Positions 1-8,248 of a stretch of 12,144 nucleotides of DNA are shown here, in pieces (position 1 is the first letter of the stretch; each line of letters starts with the position of its first letter). Made by a program: the position numbers and the translations under genes. Where the stretch lies: positions 1 through 12,144 of the forward strand of contig JAFOYS010000159.1 of NCBI GenBank assembly GCA_017391435.1, given 5' to 3'. The stretch comes from Alistipes sp. (GTDB lineage Bacteria > Bacteroidota > Bacteroidia > Bacteroidales > Rikenellaceae). A model generated the notes under the pieces. The model did not search any database. It was not told the origin of the DNA and was given only the letters and a program-made list of their open reading frames with translations.

Positions 1-2
1 GC

Positions 3-911
3 GTAGAGCTCGACTACAATTCAGAGGTACTGCCTCGTATCGGTTCAAAGGAGGGTATTATGCACATCTGCCAGACATTTATCAACCCAGGCGACAAGGT
101 GCTTGTACCAAACCCTGGTTATGCGGCATACAAGGCTGCGGTAAGTATGACTGGTGGTGTGATGCTTCCATACTCGCTTAACAAGTCAAACGACTTTATG
201 CCAGACTTTGAGGCTATTGAGGCTGCAGGTGTTGAGGGTGTAAAGATTATGTTTGCCAACTTCCCAGGTATGCCAACCGGAAAGACTCCAACACGCGAGT
301 TGTTTGAGAAGATTGTTGCCTTTGGTGCAAAGCACAACATACTGATTATCCACGACAATCCATACAGCTTTATCCGCAACGCCGACAAGCCTATGAGTAT
401 TCTCTCTATCCCTGGCGCAAAGGATGTAGCTATGGAGATGAACTCGCTCAGTAAGGGTCACTCTATGGCGGGCTGGCGTGTAGGTGTTATTATGGGTAAG
501 AAGGAGTGGATTGACTCTATCCTTACATTCAAGAGCAATATGGACTCTGGTATGTTCTACCCAGTACAGGCTGCTGCCGAGACTGCACTTTCGCTCGGTG
601 AGGAGTGGTTTACAGAGCTTAATGCTATCTACCGTGAGCGTGAGAAGGAGGGTATGGCGCTTCTTGATGCGCTTGGTTGTCACTATCAGCCAAATCAGGC
701 AGGTCTCTTTATCTGGGCAGAGATTCCAGAGGATTATCAGGGCGACTGCTACGACTTCTCTGATGAGGTTATGGACAAGTGCGATGTATTCCTTACCCCT
801 GGCGGTATCTTCGGCACAGAGGGTAAGCGTTATGTAAGAATCACTCTTTGCTGCCCTGCAGAGCTTCTTCGCCGTGCAACAGAGAATGTAAAAGCGCGCT
901 TTGTTAAATAG
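3..911 (+). CDS. PLP-dependent class I/II aminotransferase (5' end outside the window)
   Basis: This is a fold-type I aminotransferase that transfers an amino group between an amino acid and a 2-oxo acid in the cytosol. The reading frame is open to the left edge, and the residues just before the ATG at 60 include GSKEGI, a conserved N-terminal motif of aspartate/LL-diaminopimelate-type aminotransferases. The ATG at 60 is therefore internal and roughly the first 100 residues are missing. Visible family marks are NPGDKVLVPNPGY, the PMPTG-like FPGMPTG, HDNPYSF, and SLSKGHSMAGWR with the PLP-binding lysine at codon 453-455. Near the C-terminus, GKRYVRITLCCP carries the arginine expected to bind the substrate carboxylate. 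It resembles the LL-DAP aminotransferase or aspartate aminotransferase group, but the substrate cannot be fixed from sequence. It ends just before a strong terminator and is separate from the rfb operon. Confidence 0.93.
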   Translation, partial: VELDYNSEVLPRIGSKEGIMHICQTFINPGDKVLVPNPGYAAYKAAVSMTGGVMLPYSLNKSNDFMPDFEAIEAAGVEGVKIMFANFPGMPTGKTPTRELFEKIVAFGAKHNILIIHDNPYSFIRNADKPMSILSIPGAKDVAMEMNSLSKGHSMAGWRVGVIMGKKEWIDSILTFKSNMDSGMFYPVQAAAETALSLGEEWFTELNAIYREREKEGMALLDALGCHYQPNQAGLFIWAEIPEDYQGDCYDFSDEVMDKCDVFLTPGGIFGTEGKRYVRITLCCPAELLRRATENVKARFVK

Positions 912-932
912 AATTTAACAACATAAAACAAT

Positions 933-969
933 AAAGCACAATCTCGATTTGGTAGATTGTGCTTTTTTT
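933..969 (+). terminator. Intrinsic terminator of the aminotransferase gene
   Basis: The arm AAAGCACAATCT (933-944) pairs perfectly with AGATTGTGCTTT (954-965) around a 9-nt loop (945-953), and the T run continues to 969. It begins 21 nt after the aminotransferase stop codon. The 12-bp uninterrupted stem followed by a T tract is textbook. The -33 element of the next promoter falls inside the loop. Confidence 0.92.
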
Positions 970-979
970 ATTATCTTTG
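948..979 (+). promoter_or_regulatory. Bacteroidota-type sigma-ABfr promoter for the rfb/polysaccharide operon
   Basis: TTTG at 948-951 and TATCTTTG at 972-979 match the Bacteroides -33 (TTTG) and -7 (TAnnTTTG) consensus exactly, with a 20-nt spacer in the known 19-21 nt range. Transcription would start near 985-988, giving a leader of about 30 nt to the rfbA ATG at 1017. That leader is AT-rich and has no Shine-Dalgarno sequence, as is usual in the phylum. The -33 box lies in the loop of the preceding terminator and the T tract occupies the spacer. The start site is inferred. Confidence 0.82.
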
Positions 980-1016
980 TTAGTTAATAGATAACAAATA
1001 ACCAAAACCTAAGACA

Positions 1017-1895
1017 ATGAAAGGTATTGTATTGGCAGGAGGCAGCGGAACTCGCCTCTACCCTATCACTAAGGGCGTAAGTAAGCAGTTGTTGCCTATT
1101 TACGACAAACCGATGATTTACTACCCAATTTCAGTACTTATGCTTGCTGGCATTAGGGATATTCTTATCATCTCTACTCCAAACGATCTGCCAGGTTTTC
1201 GCCGTCTACTTGGCGATGGTAGCGACTATGGCGTAAACTTTGAGTATGCCGAGCAACCATCTCCAGATGGACTTGCACAGGCCTTTATTATCGGCAAAGA
1301 GTTTGTCGGTGATGATTGTGCCTGCCTCGTACTTGGAGATAACATCTTCTATGGCCAGGGCTTTACCGGTATGCTTCGCAAGGCTGTAGAGACTGCAGAG
1401 AAGGAGAACAAAGCCACAGTTTTTGGTTATCAGGTGCCAGACCCTGAGCGTTTTGGTGTTGCCGAGATTGACAGCGAGGGAAATGTTATCAGCATTGAGG
1501 AGAAGCCCGCTCACCCAAAGAGCAACTACGCCGTAGTGGGGCTCTACTTCTACCCTAACAAGGTTTTAGAGGTTGCTGCAAACATCAAGCCTTCTGCCCG
1601 TGGCGAGCTTGAGATTACATCTGTCAACGACCGCTTCCGCGAGGATGGCGAGCTAAAGTTGCAGGTCTTTGGTCGCGGTTTTGCTTGGCTTGACACAGGC
1701 ACTCAGGAGAGTCTATTTGACGCCTCTCGCTTTGTAGAGGTTATTGAGTCTCGTCAGGGTGTGCAGATTGCTTGTCTTGAGGAGATTGCTTGGCGCAAGG
1801 GTTGGATTACAGACGAGGATCTACTCCGCCTTGCAGAGCCTATGAAGCGTAACGCATATGGTCAGTATATGATTAATCTTGTAAAGAACAAGTAG
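1017..1895 (+). CDS. rfbA: Glucose-1-phosphate thymidylyltransferase (RmlA/RfbA)
   Basis: This enzyme makes dTDP-glucose and pyrophosphate from glucose-1-phosphate and dTTP, the first step to dTDP-L-rhamnose, in the cytosol. The 292 residues match the usual length of about 290. The N-terminal nucleotide-binding signature [11 protein letters not shown] is at residues 8-18, followed by [15 protein letters not shown]. The metal-binding region LGDN is at 106-109 with Asp108. EEKP (161-164), GELEIT (196-201) and WLDTGT (224-229) are the sugar-phosphate and catalytic-pocket motifs of the family. It is the first gene after the 948-979 promoter. Its stop codon directly abuts the rfbC ATG (0-nt gap), implying translational coupling. 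Family feedback inhibition by dTDP-rhamnose is known but cannot be read here. Confidence 0.97.
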   Translation: MKGIVLAGGSGTRLYPITKGVSKQLLPIYDKPMIYYPISVLMLAGIRDILIISTPNDLPGFRRLLGDGSDYGVNFEYAEQPSPDGLAQAFIIGKEFVGDDCACLVLGDNIFYGQGFTGMLRKAVETAEKENKATVFGYQVPDPERFGVAEIDSEGNVISIEEKPAHPKSNYAVVGLYFYPNKVLEVAANIKPSARGELEITSVNDRFREDGELKLQVFGRGFAWLDTGTQESLFDASRFVEVIESRQGVQIACLEEIAWRKGWITDEDLLRLAEPMKRNAYGQYMINLVKNK

Positions 1896-2468
1896 ATGGA
1901 GGTTATAAAGACAGACATTGAGGGAGTAGTAATAATTGAGCCGAAGATCTTTGGCGATGCTCGTGGATACTTCTACGAGAGTTTCAACGCCGCAGAATTT
2001 GAGGCCAAGACCGGCATTAAGACCACCTTTGTACAGGACAATCAGAGCAAGTCAAGCTACGGAGTACTTCGTGGGTTGCATTTTCAGAAGCCACCATATG
2101 CTCAGTCAAAGCTTGTGAGAGTAGTCCAGGGTGCGGTTATTGATGTGGCCGTTGATATCCGCAAAGGCTCACCGACATTTGGCCGCTATGTAGCCGTAGA
2201 GCTTACAGATAACAATCACCGTCAACTCTTTATTCCGCGCGGTTTTGCACACGGATTTATCGTCAAGAGTCCAACTGCAATTTTTCAATACAAGTGCGAC
2301 AACCTCTACGCTCCGCAGGCAGAGGGGGCTATTGCGTGGAACGACCCTGCAATTGGCATAGAGTGGGGCATTGCAGAGCAGGACATACTCCTATCAGAGA
2401 AGGACAAGTGCCACAAAACACTAGCAGAGGCTGACTATTTGTTTGACTATAACGAAAATCTCTATTAG
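1896..2468 (+). CDS. rfbC: dTDP-4-dehydrorhamnose 3,5-epimerase (RmlC/RfbC)
   Basis: This cytosolic cupin-fold enzyme epimerises C3 and C5 of dTDP-4-keto-6-deoxy-glucose, the third step of dTDP-rhamnose synthesis. The 190 residues match the usual 180-190. RGLHFQ at 59-64 carries the catalytic base His62. The core strand segment LVRVVQGAVIDVAVDIRKGS (73-92) and FIPRGFAHGF (112-121) are family signatures. Tyr132 in FQYKCDNLY is the expected general acid, and NDPAIGIEW (149-157) is the C-terminal motif. It starts immediately after the rfbA stop and ends 2 nt before rfbD. Confidence 0.97.
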   Translation: MEVIKTDIEGVVIIEPKIFGDARGYFYESFNAAEFEAKTGIKTTFVQDNQSKSSYGVLRGLHFQKPPYAQSKLVRVVQGAVIDVAVDIRKGSPTFGRYVAVELTDNNHRQLFIPRGFAHGFIVKSPTAIFQYKCDNLYAPQAEGAIAWNDPAIGIEWGIAEQDILLSEKDKCHKTLAEADYLFDYNENLY

Positions 2469-2470
2469 TT

Positions 2471-3331
2471 ATGAATATTTTAGTAACAGGTGCAAATGGT
2501 CAGCTCGGTAGCGAAATGCGCCGAGTAGGATCTGTTTCGCCAAACAACTATATCTTCACAGACATTGCTGAGCTTGATATTACAGATAGCAAGGCTGTGC
2601 TGGAGTTTGTTGCCGATAATAAGATTTCAGTAATTGTAAACTGTGCTGCGTATACAAATGTAGACAAAGCCGAGGATGATGAGAGGACTGCAGAGGCTAT
2701 CAATGCCACTGCCGTAAGAAATTTGGCAGAGGCGGCAAAGAGCCACAACGCTACACTTTTCCACATCTCAACAGACTATGTCTTTGGCACAGATGGCAAC
2801 ACACCTCGCACAGAGGAGATGGCTGTAAATCCATTAGGTGCCTATGGAAGGACAAAACTCAATGGCGAGAGGGCTATTGCCGAGGTTGGATGCAAGGCTC
2901 TTATCTTCCGCACCGCTTGGCTCTACTCAGAGTTTGGAAATAATTTCCTAAAGACAATGCTTCGACTAACAGCAGAGCGCAGTGAGATAAATGTGGTCTT
3001 TGATCAGGTAGGAACACCTACATATGCTGCAGACCTTGCAGTGCTGATATTTTCAATTATTGAGTACGGCATCTATCAGGGCAATGAGGGTATATATCAC
3101 TTCTCAAATGAGGGCGTATGCAGCTGGTATGACTTTGCAAAAGAGATTGCAGCAGCCGCTGGACAGACTCAGTGCCAGATAAATCCTTGCCACTCATCAG
3201 AGTTTGCGTCAAAGGTTTGCAGGCCGCCATATTCTGTGCTTGACAAGAGCAAGGTAAAGCGCGTTTTTGGTGTAGATATTCCACACTGGAGAGACTCTAT
3301 GCTCCATTGTTTAACAAGACTAAAGAAGTAG
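2471..3331 (+). CDS. rfbD: dTDP-4-dehydrorhamnose reductase (RmlD/RfbD)
   Basis: This extended short-chain dehydrogenase reduces dTDP-4-keto-rhamnose with NAD(P)H to dTDP-L-rhamnose, the last step of the pathway. The 286 residues fit the family. The Rossmann glycine motif GANGQLG is at residues 7-13 and CAAYTNVDKAE at 59-68. The catalytic triad is visible as Thr101 in HISTDYVFG and as Tyr125 and Lys129 in YGRTK. RTAWLYSEFGNNF and VFDQVGTPT are further RmlD signatures. It lies 2 nt after rfbC and 1 nt before rfbB, so the four rml genes are expected to be co-translated. Confidence 0.97.
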   Translation: MNILVTGANGQLGSEMRRVGSVSPNNYIFTDIAELDITDSKAVLEFVADNKISVIVNCAAYTNVDKAEDDERTAEAINATAVRNLAEAAKSHNATLFHISTDYVFGTDGNTPRTEEMAVNPLGAYGRTKLNGERAIAEVGCKALIFRTAWLYSEFGNNFLKTMLRLTAERSEINVVFDQVGTPTYAADLAVLIFSIIEYGIYQGNEGIYHFSNEGVCSWYDFAKEIAAAAGQTQCQINPCHSSEFASKVCRPPYSVLDKSKVKRVFGVDIPHWRDSMLHCLTRLKK

Positions 3332-3332
3332 T

Positions 3333-4463
3333 ATGAAAAGTATAATTATCACCGGCGGTGCTGGTTTTATAGGCAGTCACGTAGTTAGACTCTTTGTAAA
3401 CAAGTATCCAAATTACAGAATCATCAACCTTGACAAGCTCACATATGCGGGCAATTTGGCAAATCTCAAGGATATTGAGAGTATGCCTAACTACACATTT
3501 GTCAAAGCTGACATCTGCGACTTTGACACAGTGCTTGCGCTAATGAAGCAATATGAGGTTGACGGCATTATACACCTTGCTGCCGAGAGCCACGTAGACC
3601 GCAGTATTAAAGACCCATTTACCTTTGCTAAGACAAATGTCATCGGCACACTTTCGCTGCTTCAGGCGGCTCGTCTATACTGGGAGTCACTACCAGAGAG
3701 GTATGAGGGTAAGCGTTTCTACCACATCTCAACAGATGAGGTCTATGGCGCACTTGAGATGACACACCCAGAGGGTATTGAGCCTCCATTCTCAACCTCT
3801 GCATCTTCTGAGCATCATTTAGCCTACGGTACAGATTTCTTCTACGAGACAAATAAGTACAATCCGCACTCTCCGTACTCTGCTTCAAAGGCATCTTCAG
3901 ACCACTTTGTCCGCGCCTTTCACGATACATATGGAATGCCGACAATAGTCACAAACTGCTCTAACAACTACGGCCCTTACCAGTTCCCAGAGAAGTTGAT
4001 ACCACTCTTTATCAACAACATTCGCCACCGCAAGCCACTGCCGGTCTATGGCAAAGGCGAGAATGTTCGCGACTGGCTCTATGTAGAGGACCACGCAAGA
4101 GCTATAGATACTATCTTCCACAACGGATCGGTAAACGAGACATACAACATCGGCGGATTTAATGAATGGAAGAATATAGACCTTATCCGCGTACTTATAC
4201 GCACCGTTGACCGCGCGTTAGGCAACCCAGAGGGATCAAGCGAGGAGCTTATAACCTTTGTAACCGACCGCGCTGGACACGACCTCAGATATGCTATTGA
4301 CTCTACAAAACTTCAGAAGGAGTTGGGCTGGGAGCCTTCACTACAGTTTGAAGAGGGTATTGAAAAGACTGTAGAGTGGTACCTAAACAACCAGCAGTGG
4401 ATGGATAACATCACCTCTGGCGAGTATGAGAACTACTATAACGAGATGTACGCAAACAGATAA
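3333..4463 (+). CDS. rfbB: dTDP-glucose 4,6-dehydratase (RmlB/RfbB)
   Basis: This NAD+-dependent extended SDR converts dTDP-glucose to dTDP-4-keto-6-deoxy-glucose, step two of the pathway. TGGAGFIGSH (residues 7-16) binds NAD. HLAAESHVDRS (81-91) is diagnostic. Thr134-Asp135-Glu136 in STDEVYG are the active-site dehydration residues, and Tyr182/Lys186 in YSASK complete the catalytic set. At 376 residues it is longer than the enterobacterial enzyme (about 360) and carries an insertion between STDEVYGAL and PYSASK (about 141-180), which I recall as usual in Bacteroidota RfbB. NCSNNYGPYQFPEKLIP and NVRDWLYVEDH follow as expected. Placing rfbB last of the four differs from the enterobacterial rfbBDAC order. 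Confidence 0.97.
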   Translation: MKSIIITGGAGFIGSHVVRLFVNKYPNYRIINLDKLTYAGNLANLKDIESMPNYTFVKADICDFDTVLALMKQYEVDGIIHLAAESHVDRSIKDPFTFAKTNVIGTLSLLQAARLYWESLPERYEGKRFYHISTDEVYGALEMTHPEGIEPPFSTSASSEHHLAYGTDFFYETNKYNPHSPYSASKASSDHFVRAFHDTYGMPTIVTNCSNNYGPYQFPEKLIPLFINNIRHRKPLPVYGKGENVRDWLYVEDHARAIDTIFHNGSVNETYNIGGFNEWKNIDLIRVLIRTVDRALGNPEGSSEELITFVTDRAGHDLRYAIDSTKLQKELGWEPSLQFEEGIEKTVEWYLNNQQWMDNITSGEYENYYNEMYANR

Positions 4464-4488
4464 AAAAGCACCTAACCTAATCCTACTG

Positions 4489-5781
4489 ATGAAGATAATT
4501 TCCACTCTTATCTCCAAAGTTAAAGATAACCAGATAGCCAAAGACTCCACTTGGGCAATTATCGGCAGCGCAGTAAGCAAGTGCGCGGCGATGATTGTCG
4601 GCATTATTATCGCCAGACTACTTGGCGTGGAGGCCTTTGGTGAGTACGGTATGGTAAAGAGTACACTTTTCTATATAGCAGTATTCTCGACTTTTGGCCT
4701 GGGCAGTACAGCTAATAGATATATGGCTCTGTGCAAGGATAATGACTACCACGCCATACTCAATATCTTCCGCAACTCTATATCCATAACACTTATCACA
4801 AGTGCAATTATGGCTGTATTGTTGTTCACTTGTGCAGGAATTATTAGCAACGAGCCACACCTTGTCGCAATTCTTCGCTACACAGCGCTCATTGTCATCT
4901 TTAATGCTATAAACACCACTCAGTTAGGACTACTCTCGGGTCTAAAGCAGTTTAAAGTAATTGCCATAAACAACACCATATCTGGTTTTGCGACACTTAT
5001 TCTGGGCATAGTTCTTACCTACTACTTTAAGCTTATAGGTGCTGTAGGGGCACTCTTTACAACAACACTACTGCAGTGCATAATAAACCAAGTTGCGATA
5101 TCTCGTCATCTCAACAAGATTCGCACACAAAGTGAGGCTACAGAGCAGAGTACTACATCTATTGGTCAGCTCTTTAAGTTCTCACTGCCAATTGCTATTC
5201 AGGAGTGTGTCTATGCAAGCGCAAGTTGGATTCGTGTTATGATGATTACCACACTTGCGGGATATGACGAGTTTGGACTCTATACAGCTACAAATCAGTG
5301 CCACCTAATCATCATCTTCATCCCAGGAGTGCTAAGAAATGTGATTCTATCTCACCTATCAAGTTCGCTGAATGATGAGAGCCGACATAAGCAGACCTTC
5401 AGCACAATGGTAAAGATAAACCTCATTGCCACCCTGCTCCCTGCTGTTGTTATAGCAATCGCATCACCTATCATTGAGCAGATTTATGGCGAGTCGTTTG
5501 TAGGTCTTGCACCGATTATTATTGTAACAGCAATTTTAAGTATTTTTGAGAGCGTGTGTGATACATATGTGCAGGAGTTTATATCTCGAGGATACAACTG
5601 GATTACACTTGCCGGATATATCTTCAGAAACTACGGTTCACTAATTGTGGCATTGCCTCTACTTATTAAGTTTGGCAACAACCACGGCGCCTTCTGGGCA
5701 TATAGTAGCATTATGGTGATTCAGATACTATACTGCTTTATGCTCCATATATTTTATAAACACAAAATACTAGCACGGTAA
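4489..5781 (+). CDS. Wzx-like polysaccharide/O-unit flippase
   Basis: This is a polytopic inner-membrane protein expected to move undecaprenyl-linked repeat units from the cytosolic to the periplasmic face. The 430 residues fit the Polysacc_synt/MVF-type family (usually 400-500, 12-14 helices). The N-terminus has the amphipathic lead, then a first helix and IARLLGVEAFGEYGM (41-55), the family's typical segment. STFGLGSTANRY (67-78) and the GLLSGLKQFK segment (147-156) after the fourth or so helix are also characteristic. I chose ATG 4489 because it gives the normal Wzx N-terminus. The upstream in-frame ATG at 4426 lies inside rfbB and would add 21 atypical hydrophilic residues. The gap to rfbB is 25 nt, the longest in the operon, without a visible Shine-Dalgarno. 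The substrate is unknown. Confidence 0.9.
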   Translation: MKIISTLISKVKDNQIAKDSTWAIIGSAVSKCAAMIVGIIIARLLGVEAFGEYGMVKSTLFYIAVFSTFGLGSTANRYMALCKDNDYHAILNIFRNSISITLITSAIMAVLLFTCAGIISNEPHLVAILRYTALIVIFNAINTTQLGLLSGLKQFKVIAINNTISGFATLILGIVLTYYFKLIGAVGALFTTTLLQCIINQVAISRHLNKIRTQSEATEQSTTSIGQLFKFSLPIAIQECVYASASWIRVMMITTLAGYDEFGLYTATNQCHLIIIFIPGVLRNVILSHLSSSLNDESRHKQTFSTMVKINLIATLLPAVVIAIASPIIEQIYGESFVGLAPIIIVTAILSIFESVCDTYVQEFISRGYNWITLAGYIFRNYGSLIVALPLLIKFGNNHGAFWAYSSIMVIQILYCFMLHIFYKHKILAR

Positions 5782-5784
5782 CTA

Positions 5785-7044
5785 ATGGCGGGCATCTTCT
5801 TCTGTATACTAACAATGATATATATGCTGTTCGGAGTACTTTTCTACGAGCTGCGTGTATTCACATATGTAGACGAAGTTGTTGCAATACTTATTGCTGC
5901 TTATGCCTGCTTCAATATGTTTGTTCGTAAAATACCATTCAGCAAACCATTTATGGTCTGGATGGCAATCTCGCTATTCTACCTAATATACTCCTTTGTA
6001 ATTGAGTCAAATGTACCTGTGGCTATTGTAAACGACTTTGTTATGCAATCTAAACCATACCTCGTCTTTTTTGGTTTGATGTGCATTAAACCTCGTCTTG
6101 ACAGAGAGCACTTTACAATTATGCAGGGTATATGCTGGTTGAGTCTTTTCCTTATAATTGCGATATACATACACCATCCAGAAGACCGTAAAGTAGCTAC
6201 TCACGGTGTTATGCTTACTGGAGAAGCACTCTCTGCAGTTGCAATACTTGTCGGTGCGCTATACTACTTGAGCTGTAACAGAGAGAGCCTGTCGGCAAAG
6301 GTTACCACGCTGCTAATAATGAGCGTCGGCATACTGAGTCCTACTTCAAAGTACGGTGCAATATTTGTCTGCGTAGTATTAATACTTTTTTTTGTCAACA
6401 AACCGTTGAAGATTAACATTAAATATCTCCTTCTCGGTGTTGCTGCCCTTGTAGTGGTCTTTTATGTAGTTAAGGATGAGTTTATATACTACTTTATTGA
6501 GGACTACGAGTACAATGTTCGCCCGATGCTCTATGTACGAATGTGGGATGTGCTTGCAGACTATTTCCCATTTGGTAGTGGTTTTGCGACATATGCAAAT
6601 CCTGCTTCAATGACTTGGTACTCTCCAATCTACACTAAGTACAACCTTGACTCAATTTGGGGTCTTGATCAGGGTAATGAGTTCCACTTTGCCGCAGATG
6701 CATACTACCCTATCTTTGCACAGTTTGGTTATGTAGGTATGGCGCTTTTTGTTTATTTCATCTACTACATATTTAAGAAGATGAACAACCTATACGAAGC
6801 GACGGCAGATATAAAGCGCTACAAAACCGCACTGATAATTGTTGCCTACATCCTTATTCAGGCAACATCAAATGCCCTTGCAAATGAGAGAAGCATTATT
6901 GCAATGGGTATTTTGGTGCTTGCACTATACAAGTACAAACCACGCCCACGATACTCGGCAATAAATAGTTTTGGACTAGACTTTGCAAAATCTGATAACA
7001 ACCCAATAAGCAATCCAACCAATGAAAATTCTGCTAATCAATAA
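5785..7044 (+). CDS. Wzy-like O-antigen/polysaccharide polymerase (multi-pass membrane protein)
   Basis: The 419 residues hold about 10-12 hydrophobic segments over residues 1-385 and then a hydrophilic tail of about 35 residues rich in Asn and Ser. Sequence conservation in Wzy proteins is low, so the call rests on topology, neighbours and a few motifs. An extracytoplasmic loop of about 60 residues (roughly 246-310) starts with RPMLYVRMWDVL and continues with FGSGFATY (263-270). It ends with NEFHFAADAYYPIFAQFGYVG, just before a helix. This matches the Wzy_C/O-antigen ligase-like pattern of a large loop with conserved Arg, Gly and His residues near the end of the protein. Wzy polymerises lipid-linked repeats in the periplasm. 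The position directly after wzx (3-nt gap) supports the role. A WaaL-type ligase is the main alternative. The last 23 nt overlap the next gene. Confidence 0.82.
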   Translation: MAGIFFCILTMIYMLFGVLFYELRVFTYVDEVVAILIAAYACFNMFVRKIPFSKPFMVWMAISLFYLIYSFVIESNVPVAIVNDFVMQSKPYLVFFGLMCIKPRLDREHFTIMQGICWLSLFLIIAIYIHHPEDRKVATHGVMLTGEALSAVAILVGALYYLSCNRESLSAKVTTLLIMSVGILSPTSKYGAIFVCVVLILFFVNKPLKINIKYLLLGVAALVVVFYVVKDEFIYYFIEDYEYNVRPMLYVRMWDVLADYFPFGSGFATYANPASMTWYSPIYTKYNLDSIWGLDQGNEFHFAADAYYPIFAQFGYVGMALFVYFIYYIFKKMNNLYEATADIKRYKTALIIVAYILIQATSNALANERSIIAMGILVLALYKYKPRPRYSAINSFGLDFAKSDNNPISNPTNENSANQ

Positions 7045-8248
7045 TTTCCACTATATCAAGGGTGGCTCAGAGGCTGTATATTTCAATATGGCTGAAATGC
7101 TTGTAAGGGCAGGTCATAGTGTCGTTTTCTTTAGTTGTACAGATCCTCGCAACAGCAGTTACGGAAGCAACGACTACTTTGTTGAGCCTAATAACAGTGT
7201 AAACCATCTTCTTGGCGCATTGAGATATATTTTTAATGGTAAAGCAAGAAGGTCATTAGAGAGACTAATCAAAGCCGAGAGGCCAGATATTGCCCATATA
7301 CACCTCTTCTGGGGAGGACTATCCTCATCAATACTTGGTGTACTAAAAAAACACAACATACCTGTTGTTCACACAGCACACGACTATAGAATGGTCTGCC
7401 CTGCCTATACTTTCCGCAGAGGAGATGGTACTGTGTGCGAAAAATGTCTTGGGGGCAACTATATTCACTGCCTTACACATCGCTGCTCAAAGGGCAAGTT
7501 TGCTCATAGCGCACTGATGACCTTTGAGGCGTTTTTCCGCAAGTGGTTTATACGACCTATAGATGCTATTGATGGTTTTGTCTTTGTTAGCCAATTTAGC
7601 TACGAGCAACATCTAAAGGCTATGCCAGCGTTAAAAGATAAGCACTGTATTGTTGCCCATAACGCCATTGCGCCACCTTCTCAGGATGAGATAAGCACAG
7701 CTATGGGAAGCTACTACCTATACTTTGGTCGCCTAAGTCACGAGAAGGGTCTTGAGACACTAATTAACGCCTTTAGCAACCTACCACATCTAAAACTCAA
7801 AATTGTCGGCGAAGGAGATATGGAGCAGAAACTCAGGGCTATGGTTACAACCGATAATATAGAGTTTTGTGGTTATCAGAGCGGAGGCAATCTACGCCAA
7901 ACAATTAAAAATTGCAAGGCTATAGTCGTTCCTTCAGAGTGGTACGAGAACAACCCTATGACAATCATTGAGGCTCAGAGCGCTGGCATCCCTACTATCG
8001 GCGCACGCATAGGAGGCATACCGGAGATTGTAGAGCCAAACAAAACAGGTTATCTCTTTACTCCAAAGTCGGTAGAGGAGCTGATACTCGCAATCCAAAC
8101 AATGGAGAGTCTTGATAGCGTTCAGTACAACACTCTAAGCCAAGAGTGCCAACACAGAGCGGCAGAGATGTTCTCAAGCGATGCACTCTACCCAAAGATT
8201 ATAAACCTATACAACACACTACTATGTCACTCAAGCAACAAGGAATAA
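7022..8248 (+). CDS. Family 4 glycosyltransferase (GT-B fold)
   Basis: This is a retaining, nucleotide-sugar-dependent glycosyltransferase of 408 residues, expected on the cytosolic face of the inner membrane and adding a sugar to the lipid-linked repeat unit. The N-terminal acceptor domain starts with MKILLINNFHYIKGGSE (Gly14-Gly15 loop). HTAHDYRMVCPAY (117-129) follows, then a cysteine-rich patch with Cys126, 139, 142, 150 and 155 that recurs in one GT4 subgroup. The C-terminal donor domain has FGRLSHEKGLETLI (Arg237, Lys242), IVGEGDMEQKL, and the EX7E motif Glu309...Glu317 in YENNPMTIIEAQSAGIP. Donor and acceptor cannot be read from the sequence; a rhamnosyltransferase role is plausible given rfbACDB but unproven. 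It overlaps the polymerase by 23 nt and the acyltransferase by 25 nt. Confidence 0.93.
   Translation: MKILLINNFHYIKGGSEAVYFNMAEMLVRAGHSVVFFSCTDPRNSSYGSNDYFVEPNNSVNHLLGALRYIFNGKARRSLERLIKAERPDIAHIHLFWGGLSSSILGVLKKHNIPVVHTAHDYRMVCPAYTFRRGDGTVCEKCLGGNYIHCLTHRCSKGKFAHSALMTFEAFFRKWFIRPIDAIDGFVFVSQFSYEQHLKAMPALKDKHCIVAHNAIAPPSQDEISTAMGSYYLYFGRLSHEKGLETLINAFSNLPHLKLKIVGEGDMEQKLRAMVTTDNIEFCGYQSGGNLRQTIKNCKAIVVPSEWYENNPMTIIEAQSAGIPTIGARIGGIPEIVEPNKTGYLFTPKSVEELILAIQTMESLDSVQYNTLSQECQHRAAEMFSSDALYPKIINLYNTLLCHSSNKE

Noticed and set aside
60..62. ATG at 60 as the start of the aminotransferase
   Set aside because: The frame is open to the left edge and encodes the conserved GSKEGI motif just before it, so the ATG is internal and the gene is merely cut by the window.
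186..683. Long minus-strand open frame antisense to the aminotransferase (165 codons)
   Set aside because: The plus strand is clearly the aminotransferase; the antisense translation shows no domain and reflects codon bias of the real gene.
912..1016. Invertible promoter of the Bacteroides capsule type, or an UpxY/UpxZ control gene upstream of the operon
   Set aside because: The only inverted repeat is the compact terminator hairpin, which does not flank the promoter, and no NusG-like gene lies in the window.
4426..4488. Upstream in-frame ATG at 4426 for the flippase
   Set aside because: It lies within the rfbB coding region and adds 21 hydrophilic residues unlike Wzx N-termini; ATG 4489 gives the normal beginning.
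8146..8223. Longer start at 8146 for the hexapeptide acyltransferase
   Set aside because: It would overlap the glycosyltransferase by about 100 nt and prepend residues unlike the family; ATG 8224 fits.
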